From Exiguobacterium indicum HHS 31 (GTDB lineage Bacteria > Bacillota > Bacilli > Exiguobacteriales > Exiguobacteriaceae), in the NCBI RefSeq assembly GCF_001939065.1, contig NZ_MPSZ01000005.1:62001-126000 (forward strand): a stretch of 64,000 nt of DNA, read 5' to 3'. The notes below the pieces were generated by a model. That model was not told where the DNA came from. It saw nothing but the letters and a program-made list of their open reading frames with translations, and made no database searches. Both the position numbers and the translations under genes were made by a program. Positions 25,471-34,034 of the stretch are shown here, in pieces. Position 1 is the stretch's first letter; each line of letters opens with the position of its first letter.

Positions 25471-26109
25471 ATGCACTCACTATGGCGTCAGCGTGTTCTG
25501 CTGATTCTTTTGATCAGTTTATTTGCCTCTATACCAATCATTTATGCCTTATCTGGTTATCGGACAATTGCGGCGATGACAGCGCAGATGAAGGATCATG
25601 ATATACCGTTAATTAATCAAGTCGATCAGTTGGTTGAACATAATCGAGATCGAGCAAACGCAGTCCGCGGCCTCTTATTGTACGAAGATAATCGTTATAT
25701 TGAACAATATTATTTTTCGACTTCGAAAATTCATGACTTACGTAATAGTCTGAATCAATCTTCGACTACTCCAGGAACAATTAAAGATCTTCTTCGTCGC
25801 AACAATGTCTGGGAGTCAGAAATCGAACGGGTTTTCGTCGTATATGAACGCCAAAGTCCAGCAGCAGCAAAACGTCTCGCCAGACAATCGACTCAAACGA
25901 CTCAGACGATCCTTGAAGACTTATCACGTGTAAAAGATGATTTATATCGAACGCTTCAGGCAAAATTACAACAATCGGATGCGTTAATTGCTACATATAA
26001 ATGGATGTGCCTCGGCCTGTCAATTCTGTCCTTTTTGATGATTAGTGCAACGATTTTTTTCTTCCATCGCTTCGTTCCTGCCATATCAGAGAAATCAGCA
26101 CAAGAATAA
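25471..26109 (+). CDS. Orphan two-helix sensor-like membrane protein
   Basis: A 212-residue protein. Membrane helices at about 6-27 and 173-198 bracket an outside segment of about 145 residues that is almost entirely helical and charged. This is the layout of four-helix-bundle (4HB_MCP/CHASE3-like) sensor domains of chemoreceptors and histidine kinases, including the LINQVDQLVEHNRDRANAVRGLLLY segment. However, no HAMP, kinase or signalling output follows: the protein ends 14 residues after the second helix. It may act through a partner. ATG 25471 follows AAGGAATGATTGC. Exact family not recognised. Confidence 0.6.
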   Translation: MHSLWRQRVLLILLISLFASIPIIYALSGYRTIAAMTAQMKDHDIPLINQVDQLVEHNRDRANAVRGLLLYEDNRYIEQYYFSTSKIHDLRNSLNQSSTTPGTIKDLLRRNNVWESEIERVFVVYERQSPAAAKRLARQSTQTTQTILEDLSRVKDDLYRTLQAKLQQSDALIATYKWMCLGLSILSFLMISATIFFFHRFVPAISEKSAQE

Positions 26110-26111
26110 AC

Positions 26112-26368
26112 AAAAAGGAGCTGACTCAAAAGTCAGTCTTTACAAAGATAAGGGTGGCAGATCATCATTCTGCCACCCTTATCTCGTAACAAAAAGAATG
26201 ACGCGTCACACGCCACTTCTACAGGAACAAGCGCGATTTTGCGCTATCAGAGACGAACGAGACCTGCTTTTCTGCTGGAATGAAGCAAGAAAGCCAGCTT
26301 GTGTCTCGCCTGAGGAAAGGGTCTGAAAAGATGAGTTATTCTTTTTTCGAGTCAGCCTCTTCAGATTA
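26112..26368. other. Structured non-coding island with inverted ends
   Basis: The 370-base gap between the sensor-like gene and cadC contains no convincing ORF. It has GCTGACTC (26120-26127) facing GAGTCAGC (26350-26357), with similar flanks (AAAAAGGA and CCTCTT). Inside are a perfect 15-bp hairpin (AGATAAGGGTGGCAG with CTGCCACCCTTATCT, 26146-26184) and a longer bulged hairpin (26258-26308, closed by CGAGAC/GTCTCG), plus a small GCGC hairpin. It looks like a MITE-type or other repeated extragenic element, or a structured RNA. No transposase is near. Confidence 0.45.
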
Positions 26369-26437
26369 TAGAGGCGTCATCTTGATTGACAGGACGAGGT
26401 CGATGCTTGTCCTAGGAAAACGATCCGAGATGAACAA

Positions 26438-26465
26438 AAAAAGCGCAGCAATAGCTACGCTTTTC
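26438..26465 (-). terminator. Terminator after cadC
   Basis: AAAAAGCG-AGC pairs with GCT-CGCTTTT around AATA; the minus strand continues into a T run. Confidence 0.75.
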
Positions 26466-26479
26466 GTTATTCTAAAGAA

Positions 26480-26848
26480 TCATTCACGTACTGCTTTTCC
26501 CTCATGCACATGTTCCATAGCCATATGCACAAGCGATGAGACATGATGATCATCCAGGGAATAATAGACGACTTTGCCTTCTTTTCGGAACTTGACGAGT
26601 CCTTGTTTCAACAAAGACCGAAGATGGTGAGACGCCGTCGCAATCGAACAGTCGACAGAGGCTGAGACATCACAAACGCATAGTTCTTCTTCAATCGTCA
26701 ACGCATAAACGATTCGCAGTCGTGTCGCATCCGAAAGAATCTTAAATAGCTTTCCGATTTCAAGTGTTGGGATCGTATCCACGACTTGTCCGATTTCAGA
26801 CGCACGTTGTTCGTCAATCGCAATCGTTTCACAACGGGGAATATCCAT
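26480..26848 (-). CDS. ArsR/SmtB-family metalloregulator, CadC-like
   Basis: A 122-residue winged-helix repressor. The CadC signature is clear: an N-terminal Cys in PRCETIAIDEQ, the recognition-region motif EEELCVCDVSASV (two Cys, about 63-75), SHHLRSLLKQGLVKFRKEGKVVYYSLDD, and a C-terminal His-rich HMAMEHVHE. CadC proteins use the N-terminal and ELCVCD cysteines to sense Cd, Pb, Bi or Zn and release operator DNA of an efflux gene. No CadA-type ATPase or efflux gene lies next to it here, so the target is elsewhere. ATG 26848 lies eight bases after GAGG; ATG 26854 is too close. Confidence 0.88.
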   Translation of the reverse strand: MDIPRCETIAIDEQRASEIGQVVDTIPTLEIGKLFKILSDATRLRIVYALTIEEELCVCDVSASVDCSIATASHHLRSLLKQGLVKFRKEGKVVYYSLDDHHVSSLVHMAMEHVHEGKAVRE

Positions 26849-26904
26849 GTCCATCACCTCGTTTTTACCTATATTGCACCATGGGAAAACAGAACATTGC
26901 AAGT

Positions 26905-27339
26905 TTAGCGCATGCGCCTACGAATGAGCCAAAATACGAACCATCCTCCAACATAATCTCCGATATCCCAGACGATTCGATTTTGATCGACAGCGCGTAC
27001 GCCGATATCAATGATTTTCGTACTCTCTAATCGGTTCGAATAGCGCTGTCGTAGCCGAGTCGGAATCGGTAGACGAAGAAGTACCCGGTAATAGATGTCT
27101 AAATGAGTATGTCCCCAAATTTCCGTCGCAATCGAGCTCGTTTTAATATACAACGGACGTTTGTAGCGTCTTTCATACTTTTCTTTCAATAAAAGGGCCA
27201 TCTCATAAGATATACGATTAGGACGCGGAAATAAGACTTTTCCTAGATGGTAGATCCCCTGATTATCGACTCGAATGATTTGTGGTTCTAACCGATATCG
27301 AATCCAATAGCCGCGAAAACGGATCGTCTGCCATTTCAA
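26905..27339 (-). CDS. Hypothetical basic protein downstream of thiE
   Basis: A 144-residue very basic protein (many Arg and Tyr) without recognisable motifs. It starts FRGYWIRYRLEPQIIRVDN and has a moderately hydrophobic C-terminal GGWFVFWLIRRR, which might associate with membrane. TTG 27339 is taken as the start because AGAGGTGA lies five bases upstream. It lies 32 bases after thiE on the same strand and 56 bases before cadC, so it is likely carried on the thi transcript, but no role in thiamine synthesis can be inferred. Confidence 0.5.
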   Translation of the reverse strand: MKWQTIRFRGYWIRYRLEPQIIRVDNQGIYHLGKVLFPRPNRISYEMALLLKEKYERRYKRPLYIKTSSIATEIWGHTHLDIYYRVLLRLPIPTRLRQRYSNRLESTKIIDIGVRAVDQNRIVWDIGDYVGGWFVFWLIRRRMR

Positions 27340-27371
27340 TACAATCACCTCTGAACGGATTATACCCTGTT

Positions 27372-27998
27372 CTAAAGTGATTGATGCCATTCTCGCACAG
27401 CATCTGTCATTTGCTGCGCAGCGAGTTGCCGATCTTCTTTAGCGAAAATTTCTGAAATGACGGCGTACCCTTCTAGCGGGATGGGAAGGGTGGAGACATT
27501 TGTTGCTGTGATTCCACCAATACCGATTAGAGGTAATCGTACGGCTTCCCGAATCGCCTGAAGCATCGTATGCGACATGGAATCAGCGTCCGCTTTGGAT
27601 GACGTCGCAAATAGAGATCCCACGCCTAAATAAGAGGCTCCGTCTCGTTCTGCTTCAATCGCTTGTGCAACAGTGGCTACCGACATACCAATTACAGCAT
27701 CTGGTAAAAGGCGACGTGCTGCGGTTAAAGGAATGTCTTCTTGTCCGATATGCAAACCAGCTCCGACGAGTAACGCGATATCGATCCGGTCATTGATGAT
27801 CAAAGGAATGTCGTGTCGATCCGTCAGTCTCTTCAACCGAACTGCCTGATCGTAGAATTCCTTTCCTTGTGCGGTTTTTTCTCGTAGTTGCACGATCGTC
27901 GCACCACCTAAAACAGCTTCCTCAACGACCGTCTCGATCGCGACGCCAGGATGGTACCGACGATCCGTCACTGCATAGATGGAGTAATCAATTGACAC
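27372..27998 (-). CDS. thiE: Thiamine-phosphate synthase
   Basis: A 208-residue TIM-barrel enzyme joining hydroxymethylpyrimidine diphosphate and thiazole phosphate to thiamine phosphate. Motifs in order are YAVTDRRYHPG, IVQLREKTAQGKEFYDQA (35-52), LIINDRIDIALLVGAGLHIGQEDI (about 80-103), GMSVAT, YLGVGSLFATSSKAD and IGIGGITATNV (about 160-170). It starts with GTG 27998 behind GGAGGTGAC and overlaps thiM by 11 bases. Length is normal. Confidence 0.95.
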   Translation of the reverse strand: MSIDYSIYAVTDRRYHPGVAIETVVEEAVLGGATIVQLREKTAQGKEFYDQAVRLKRLTDRHDIPLIINDRIDIALLVGAGLHIGQEDIPLTAARRLLPDAVIGMSVATVAQAIEAERDGASYLGVGSLFATSSKADADSMSHTMLQAIREAVRLPLIGIGGITATNVSTLPIPLEGYAVISEIFAKEDRQLAAQQMTDAVREWHQSL

Positions 27999-28755
27999 GT
28001 TCTGTCACCTCCACCAGTTCTTGCTCCGTCATGAGGCTGATCGCATTGAACAATTCTCGTTTAAAATCACCAAGACCTTGCGCAGAGACTGCTTGTTCTC
28101 CTGCTTTTCCCATGACGAATGTTCCGTGAACAGCCGCCTCAAACGCCGTATATCCTGCGCCGAGGAAGCTCGCAATCAAGGAAGCCGTCATACAGCCCGT
28201 ACCCGTGATGTCTCCTAGACGAGGTGTTCCTACATGTAATTCCATTTCGCGCGTTCCATCCGTGATATAGTCGTTCGGACCTGTCACGACGAGGACAGAT
28301 TTGTGTTTGCGAGCGAATGCACGAATACTTTCTCGATCCATCATTGCATCTCCCGCAGCATCGACTCCCTTAGTTCGTCCGTCTTCCCCAAGTAACGTCT
28401 TGATTTCAGAAGTATTTCCTTTGATGACCGTACACCCGAGATCAATGAGTTCTTTAGAAAAGGCAGTACGTAATGTCGTTGCCCCTGCTCCAACTGGATC
28501 AAGAACGATCGGGACATTCAAACGTCCCGCTTCACGGGCTGCAAGTCGTTGAGCTGCTTGCATGTCTGCATCGATCGTACCAATGTTTAAGACAAGGGCT
28601 TGCGCGAGTCTAACCATCTCTTCTACTTCGCGAATGTCTTCCGCCATGACGGGTGATGCTCCAACAGCGAGTGTGACGTTTGCGCAGTCGTTGATCGTTA
28701 CCGTGTTCGTCAGATGGTGAATGAGTGGTTTGTGTTCAAGAATGGTCGTAAACAT
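27988..28755 (-). CDS. thiM: Hydroxyethylthiazole kinase
   Basis: A 255-residue ribokinase-like enzyme that phosphorylates salvaged thiazole. PLIHHLTNTVTINDCANVTLAVGASPVMA (9-37) is diagnostic. The anion-hole/catalytic GDITGTGCMTAS follows near 185-196, with the catalytic Cys typical of ThiM. VVLDPVGAGAT is present. Start ATG 28755 has GGAGGGATA upstream and lies 20 bases inside the end of thiD; a 5' extension to 28842 would lack a site. It is the middle gene of the thi salvage operon. Confidence 0.95.
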   Translation of the reverse strand: MFTTILEHKPLIHHLTNTVTINDCANVTLAVGASPVMAEDIREVEEMVRLAQALVLNIGTIDADMQAAQRLAAREAGRLNVPIVLDPVGAGATTLRTAFSKELIDLGCTVIKGNTSEIKTLLGEDGRTKGVDAAGDAMMDRESIRAFARKHKSVLVVTGPNDYITDGTREMELHVGTPRLGDITGTGCMTASLIASFLGAGYTAFEAAVHGTFVMGKAGEQAVSAQGLGDFKRELFNAISLMTEQELVEVTERVN

Positions 28756-29539
28756 GTGTATCCCTCCAAAGTGAATGAAAATGATGTGTCGGTCCAATAC
28801 CTTGTCCGAGAGCAAATCCATGACGAATCGCCTCCGTGACATAGCTCTTTGCTTGTCTTACACTATCTGTCAAATCTTCTCCAAGCGCCATCCGCGCCGC
28901 AATCGCCGCAGATAAGGTACAACCAGTTCCATGAGTATGTTGATTGTCTAACCGTTCCGATGTGAAGCGGTGTTCTACTTCCCCATCAAACAACAAATCC
29001 GTCGCAGCTCCTGAGAGATGTCCACCTTTTAGTAATACTGCCCCTGTCTGTGTAGCTAATTGATGCATCGCCAGTCGCATTTCATCTAGATTGGTGACCG
29101 ATCGTCCTGTTAAACGCTCCGCTTCCGGTAAATTTGGTGTGACGAGTGTCGCAAGCGGTAAAAGCTCCGAAATCAATGCTTGTTCGGCTTCCGTCCGTAA
29201 TAAGGCATGTCCCCCTTTAGCGACCATGACGGGATCTAATATGATCGGAACTGTCTGTTTGCGGAGATGTGTAGCAATGACACGAATCGTCTGCGCATTC
29301 GAGACCATTCCGATTTTGATCGCATCGACACGAATGTCTGAGAAAATCGACGTTAACTGGGCATCTACGATTTCTGGAGATAACTCTTCCACCGCTTGAA
29401 CACCCAGTGTATTTTGCGCCGTGACAGCTGTCAGGACGCTCATTCCATAAACGCCTAAAGCCGAAAAGGTTTTTAAATCTGCTTGAATCCCAGCTCCACC
29501 ACCGGAGTCGGATCCTGCAATCGTCAGTACATGTTTCAT
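28736..29539 (-). CDS. thiD: Hydroxymethylpyrimidine / phosphomethylpyrimidine kinase
   Basis: A 267-residue ribokinase-family enzyme that phosphorylates HMP twice. It starts LTIAGSDSGGGAGIQADLKTF (5-25), with the GQxTGT-like TAVTAQNTLGV, KIGMVSN, ILDPVMVAKGGHALL and the catalytic HTHGTGCTLSAAIAA (about 205-219, Asp replaced by conserved Cys-containing loop as in ThiD). Pyridoxal-kinase activity is possible in some Bacillales homologues, but the operon and riboswitch favour thiamine. First gene after the TPP riboswitch; ATG 29539 with GGAAGGTG upstream. Confidence 0.95.
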   Translation of the reverse strand: MKHVLTIAGSDSGGGAGIQADLKTFSALGVYGMSVLTAVTAQNTLGVQAVEELSPEIVDAQLTSIFSDIRVDAIKIGMVSNAQTIRVIATHLRKQTVPIILDPVMVAKGGHALLRTEAEQALISELLPLATLVTPNLPEAERLTGRSVTNLDEMRLAMHQLATQTGAVLLKGGHLSGAATDLLFDGEVEHRFTSERLDNQHTHGTGCTLSAAIAARMALGEDLTDSVRQAKSYVTEAIRHGFALGQGIGPTHHFHSLWRDTHVYDHS

Positions 29540-29586
29540 GTTCTTTTCACCTTCCCATCGAGCAATGTAAGGGAGTCGTGACCGAC

Positions 29587-29625
29587 AAAAAAAGCGTCGA
29601 CCGCTGTAAAAAAGCAGTCGACGCT
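29587..29625 (-). terminator. Riboswitch terminator
   Basis: On the minus strand AGCGTCGACTGCT pairs with AGCGGTCGACGCT and is followed by seven T, between the TPP aptamer and thiD. It is the expected expression platform for TPP-dependent attenuation. Confidence 0.88.
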
Positions 29626-29666
29626 ATACGAAAGCGTTATACACGCATTCCGGTATCCGTTCGGCT

Positions 29667-29762
29667 CAACTTTCCTACGCTGGTATTATCCAGTTCAGGT
29701 AATAGGGTCGAAAACAGATTGGTTTTCCTCTCAGCCGGATTCCTCCAGCTCCCCTAGTTGCT
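29667..29762 (-). ncRNA. TPP riboswitch aptamer (THI element)
   Basis: On the minus strand the conserved elements appear in order: CTAGGGGAGC, GGCTGAGAGG, GACCCT, ACCTGAACTGGATAATACC and AGCGTAGGAAAG. The outer CAACT/AGTTG helix closes the aptamer. It lies upstream of thiD with a terminator between, so it should switch off thiDME when thiamine pyrophosphate is plentiful. Confidence 0.97.
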
Positions 29763-29800
29763 CAAGTATTCGTTTCGCCTTAACTGTAGCATAGCAGCAA

Positions 29801-29826
29801 AAAAAAACGAGCCGAAGCCCGTTTTT
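29801..29826 (-). terminator. Terminator after the first M23 peptidase gene
   Basis: ACGGGC-TTCG-GCTCGT hairpin on the minus strand followed by about ten T. Confidence 0.8.
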
Positions 29827-29829
29827 TGA

Positions 29830-31107
29830 TTACAGATATGCCAATGGATTCACTGCATTCAGAGGAGAAGAAGCACTATATTGATAACCTCCGACATGTA
29901 GTTCGAAATGTAAGTGTGGTCCTGTTGAATTTCCTGTACTACCAAGTGTTCCGACTTGCTGACCTTGAGAGACCGTTTGTCCTGCATGAACAGATAATGA
30001 GCTCATATGAGCGTAAACCGTCGTATAGACTTTTCCATCCAAGAAATGCGAAATCATGACGTGGTTTCCGTAAGGTCCACCACCTGATGCTGTAATGACG
30101 GTTCCGGCTGCTGCTGCGACGATCGGAGATCCGACGGGACCTTTGAAATCGACGCCATTATGGAATGTATAACCGTTTGCTCCACTAGCTGGTCCGAACC
30201 CTTGTGATACCCCACCAGAAGATGGTCGGACAAATTTCCCACCACCTGAAGCGATTGGTGTTGTATCTGAACTTGTTGATTCTGTATTCTTATTGGCTTG
30301 TTTTGCTGCTTGAGCACTTGCTTTAGCAGCTTTTTCAGCTGCCGCTTTCTCTGCTGCTGCTTTTTCAGCCGCTGCTTTAGCCGCTGCCTTCGCTGCCGCA
30401 ATCGCACGTTCTTGCGCTTCGAGAGTCGCTTGCAGTTCTTTTGCGTCTAACAGTTCTGTCGTAAACTTCGTCTTCCCTTTTCGTAATTTTTTGAGTGTAG
30501 CACTACGCTCTTTCATTTGAGCTTTCAACGCTTTTTTTTGTTCAAGCAATACTTTCTTTTCTTGCATTTGCTCCGCTTTTTTCTCAACGAGTGCTTGTTT
30601 TGCTTCTGCTAATTTTTTTTGTGTCGCGATGTAATCTGAAATCATTTTATCATCTTGTTCAGCAATCTTTTTACCCGCCATGACTCGGCTGAATAAATCA
30701 CCTAAATCCTTTGATCCAAAAATGACTTCTTCCCACTTAATCGAGTTTCCATCGTTTTCTTGGAAAACACGTAAACGATCACCGAGAAGTTCTTCCTGCT
30801 TCTGTAGCATCTCCTCGTAACGAACGATGTCTGCCTTTAACTCATCGATTCGATTGCTTAACTGTTTAATTTGTTTATTTTTTTCGGAAACTTGGAAAAT
30901 CTTTTCGTTAATCGCTGCGTCGATTCGATTGATTTGACGTTGTTCTTTTGAAATTTTAGCTTCTTGCTTTTTAATCTCTTTTTCTAATTTACGTTGTTCA
31001 GCGGCATTTTCTGCCTTTTTTTCTTTAATCGTTGCTGCCGCGATCGGTTGTGTACCTGTTGTAAGTAATGCCCCTAAAACAATGGTAGAAATTAGTTTTT
31101 TTAGCAT
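29830..31107 (-). CDS. Secreted coiled-coil M23 peptidoglycan endopeptidase
   Basis: A 425-residue exported protein. A signal peptide (1-24, ending AAA) is followed by a long coiled coil (about 28-245), an Ala/Lys-rich helix with KAAAEKAA repeats (about 240-270), a linker, and a C-terminal M23 domain (about 295-425). Zinc and catalytic residues lie in FHNGVDFKGP (His, Asp) and PHLHFELHVGG (His-x-His). The layout matches EnvC/CwlO-type hydrolases that cut peptide cross-links during growth. Together with 31308-32747 it forms a close paralogous pair; the coiled-coil motif NDGNSIKWEEVIFG is shared. Start ATG after GTGAGG. Confidence 0.9.
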   Translation of the reverse strand: MLKKLISTIVLGALLTTGTQPIAAATIKEKKAENAAEQRKLEKEIKKQEAKISKEQRQINRIDAAINEKIFQVSEKNKQIKQLSNRIDELKADIVRYEEMLQKQEELLGDRLRVFQENDGNSIKWEEVIFGSKDLGDLFSRVMAGKKIAEQDDKMISDYIATQKKLAEAKQALVEKKAEQMQEKKVLLEQKKALKAQMKERSATLKKLRKGKTKFTTELLDAKELQATLEAQERAIAAAKAAAKAAAEKAAAEKAAAEKAAKASAQAAKQANKNTESTSSDTTPIASGGGKFVRPSSGGVSQGFGPASGANGYTFHNGVDFKGPVGSPIVAAAAGTVITASGGGPYGNHVMISHFLDGKVYTTVYAHMSSLSVHAGQTVSQGQQVGTLGSTGNSTGPHLHFELHVGGYQYSASSPLNAVNPLAYL

Positions 31108-31269
31108 ATATCGTTTTCCTCACTTATGTATTTTCATTTTTTATTATAGTATTCAAGTTTCTCTCATATCTGAAATAGATTATAGCACCCTAATCGTTTC
31201 AAAAAAATTTCATTTACATTTCAAGTGAAAACGTTTTTTTGTAATATATATATTTCTTATCAAATATAA

Positions 31270-31302
31270 AAAAAAGAATCGTTGCATATGCAACGATTCT
31301 TC
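31270..31302 (-). terminator. Terminator after the second M23 peptidase gene
   Basis: Perfect palindrome AAGAATCGTTGCAT / ATGCAACGATTCTT, with a run of T following on the minus strand, just after the stop at 31308. Confidence 0.88.
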
Positions 31303-31307
31303 ACTGT

Positions 31308-32747
31308 TTAAAACATAGTCATTGGATTTACTGAGTTAGCTGGACCTGTTGCACTGTAGCTGTATCCACCAACGTGAATTTCGAAGTGCAAGTGTGGACC
31401 TGTTGAGTTTCCTGTGCTACCACGTGTACCGATTTGTTGACCTTGGCTGACGCGTTGACCTGCACTAGCGTTCAATGAACTCATATGTGCATAGACTGTC
31501 GTATATGTCTTCCCGTTCAATTGGTGAGCAATCATGATGTGATTTCCGTAAGGGCCGCCACCTGATGCTGTAATGACTGTACCAGTTGCAGCTGCAACGA
31601 TCGGCGTGCCAACTGGACCACCGAAGTCAATCCCGTTATGGAACGTATAACCGTTTTCTCCGCCTGCAGAACCATACCCTTGTGTCACAGCACCAGCAGT
31701 TGGATGAATGAAGAGTCCGCCTGATGATGGTGACGGTTTAGGTGTCGCAGGAGCTGACGGTGCTGGCGCAGTTGGTGCTGGTGTAGATGGTTTTGGTGCC
31801 GATTGTTTCGTCGAACCAGAAGGTTTTGCTGATTGCGCTGCCTTCTCTTGTGCTGCTTGCTGAGCTGCTGCTTCTTTAGCGGCTTGTTGTTCCGCTTCTT
31901 TTTGAGCTGCTGCTTGAGCTGCTTCAGCTTCTGCTCGTGCTTTTGCTTCACGTGCCGCTTGAGCTTGACGTTCTTTTTCGATTCGTGCTTCACGTTCACG
32001 CGCTGCTTTTTCAGCTGCAATCGCTTTTTCTTGAGCGATCAAAATTTGCTGGACTTCTTTTGCATCCATCAATTGTGTTTCGAACTTTTCTTTTTTCTTA
32101 CGTAGTTCTTTTAAGCGTTTGTTCCGCTCTTTTAATTGTGATTCAAGATCCGCTTGTTGACGTTTTAATTCTTTTTTCTCAACGACCAACTGCGCTTTCT
32201 TTTCTTTTACTTTTTGTTGCGCATCCGCTAATTGTTTTTGCGTATTTTGGTAATCCGTGATCATTTTATCATCTTGTTTTGAAATGGATTTCCCTGCCAT
32301 GACACGGCTTACGAGGTCACCAACGTTTTTAGCGCCAAAGATGACTTCTTCCCATTTAATTGAGTTTCCATCATTCTCTTGCATGACACGAAGACGATCA
32401 CCGAGTAGTTTTTCTTGGCGTTTTAGTTTCGCTTTATATTTCTCGATTTCTTTTCCAAGCTCAACGATTTCACGTTCTGTTGCTTTGATTTGACGATCTT
32501 TTGTTTCGACAGCAAAGATTTTTTCGTTCAACGCTTCGTCTAGTCGATTGACTTCTTGTTGTGTTTTAGAGATTTTTTTACCTTCTTGATTAACAGAAGA
32601 CTCTAAGTTTTTTTGCTTTTTAGCATTGTCTTGTTGCTGTTGTTCGTTTTTGGCTTTCTGTTCACTTAAATCGTCTGCTGCTGCAAAATGAGGTGCTGAT
32701 GAAAGAACCAGTGCGGAAACGATGAGCGACGCGAACGTTTTTTTCAT
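31308..32747 (-). CDS. Secreted coiled-coil M23 peptidoglycan endopeptidase, paralogue
   Basis: A 479-residue paralogue of the neighbouring gene. Signal peptide 1-25 (ending FAAA), coiled coil about 26-250, a Glu/Ala/Arg/Gln helix (about 250-315), a Pro/Ser/Ala-rich wall-spanning-type linker (about 315-345, with repeated PAPTAPAPSAPA-like units), and an M23 domain whose motifs FHNGIDFGGP and PHLHFEIHVGG hold the zinc ligands. The M23 part is nearly identical to the partner's, whereas the linkers differ, consistent with duplication followed by divergence. Each gene has its own start and terminator. Likely role: peptidoglycan remodelling, as for CwlO. Confidence 0.9.
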   Translation of the reverse strand: MKKTFASLIVSALVLSSAPHFAAADDLSEQKAKNEQQQQDNAKKQKNLESSVNQEGKKISKTQQEVNRLDEALNEKIFAVETKDRQIKATEREIVELGKEIEKYKAKLKRQEKLLGDRLRVMQENDGNSIKWEEVIFGAKNVGDLVSRVMAGKSISKQDDKMITDYQNTQKQLADAQQKVKEKKAQLVVEKKELKRQQADLESQLKERNKRLKELRKKKEKFETQLMDAKEVQQILIAQEKAIAAEKAAREREARIEKERQAQAAREAKARAEAEAAQAAAQKEAEQQAAKEAAAQQAAQEKAAQSAKPSGSTKQSAPKPSTPAPTAPAPSAPATPKPSPSSGGLFIHPTAGAVTQGYGSAGGENGYTFHNGIDFGGPVGTPIVAAATGTVITASGGGPYGNHIMIAHQLNGKTYTTVYAHMSSLNASAGQRVSQGQQIGTRGSTGNSTGPHLHFEIHVGGYSYSATGPANSVNPMTMF

Positions 32748-33010
32748 GTAGTATTCCCTCTTTTTCTGTAGTATATGTTTTATGATTTATCGTAGAATAT
32801 TTAAGTTAAATTTAAATTCTGTAATCTTTTTTCTTTTTTATAAGAACGTTTTTGATTATAGCATTCATTCCTCTTCCATAATATTTCAGTGATATTTCAA
32901 TTTAAATAAATCTTTCCTCTTCTATGTAATAGAAACATTTGGAAGGTAACTCATCGTTGCAACTTTGGAGTGTTTTTGGGAAACTGAAGCGAACAGAAGG
33001 AGGATGTCAT

Positions 33011-33454
<444 letters not shown>

Positions 33455-33457
33455 CAA

Positions 33458-33485
33458 CACTGCGTTATCGCAGTGCTGATTTTTG
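33458..33485. terminator. Bidirectional terminator between the VOC and DJ-1 genes
   Basis: CACTGCG / CGCAGTG stem with TTAT loop. Plus strand continues with TGATTTTTG, minus strand with TTGTTA and then 30 T. Confidence 0.85.
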
Positions 33486-33495
33486 TTCTATACCA

Positions 33496-34008
33496 TTAGC
33501 CAAGTTTTGCAACGATTTCCCGGTTGAATGCAGGAATATCATCTGGTTGACGACTTGAGACGAAATTATCGTCGACGACGACTTCTTCATCTGCAAAGTC
33601 CACACCAGCATTTTCTAAATCAATTCGAATTGATTTATAACCTGTCATTTTTCTTCCTTTGACGATTTTTGCATTAATCATCAATTGTGGTCCATGGCAG
33701 ATTGAGAAAATTGGTTTTTTCGACATATCGAATTCTTCGACGAATGAGACAAAACGCTCGTCTTCTCGAAGTAAATCTGGTGAAAAACCGCCTGGAATAA
33801 GGAGAGCATCGTAGTCTGCTGCTGAAGTCTCATCAATCGAGAGATCAACATTTACTTTTGCCTCTTCCTGTTTGCCGACGAGTTCTGCACCTTTTTTAAC
33901 ACCAATGACAGTGATCTCGTGCCCTGCTTCTTTTAATGCATCAACCGGTCCTGTGAATTCTACATCTTCAAAATGATCGGCGAGTACGACTGCTACTTTT
34001 TTAGACAT
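33496..34008 (-). CDS. DJ-1/PfpI-family protein (YfkM-like)
   Basis: A 170-residue DJ-1 superfamily protein of the PfpI type. It has FEDVEFTGP with the conserved Glu, ALLIPGGFSPD, and the nucleophile elbow SICHGPQLM with Cys104 and His105. Homologues act as deglycases/chaperones or putative proteases; B. subtilis YfkM (general stress protein 18) is a sigma-B regulon member. ATG 34008 lies nine bases after GGGGG; an upstream ATG at 34017 abuts it. It is last in a three-gene operon with ohr and the 57-aa protein, and ends in a terminator. Confidence 0.88.
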   Translation of the reverse strand: MSKKVAVVLADHFEDVEFTGPVDALKEAGHEITVIGVKKGAELVGKQEEAKVNVDLSIDETSAADYDALLIPGGFSPDLLREDERFVSFVEEFDMSKKPIFSICHGPQLMINAKIVKGRKMTGYKSIRIDLENAGVDFADEEVVVDDNFVSSRQPDDIPAFNREIVAKLG

Positions 34009-34034
34009 GTGATTCATCCCCCAAGTTGTTTGAT

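Noticed and set aside
26338-26430. Insertion sequence or transposase remnant next to the structured island
   Set aside because: No frame shows transposase motifs and no target-site duplication could be identified by eye.
31685-32260. Several open frames of over 100 codons in the coiled-coil part of the M23 gene
   Set aside because: They are products of the low-complexity coiled-coil coding sequence in other frames and show Lys/Gln or Phe/Leu-only composition.
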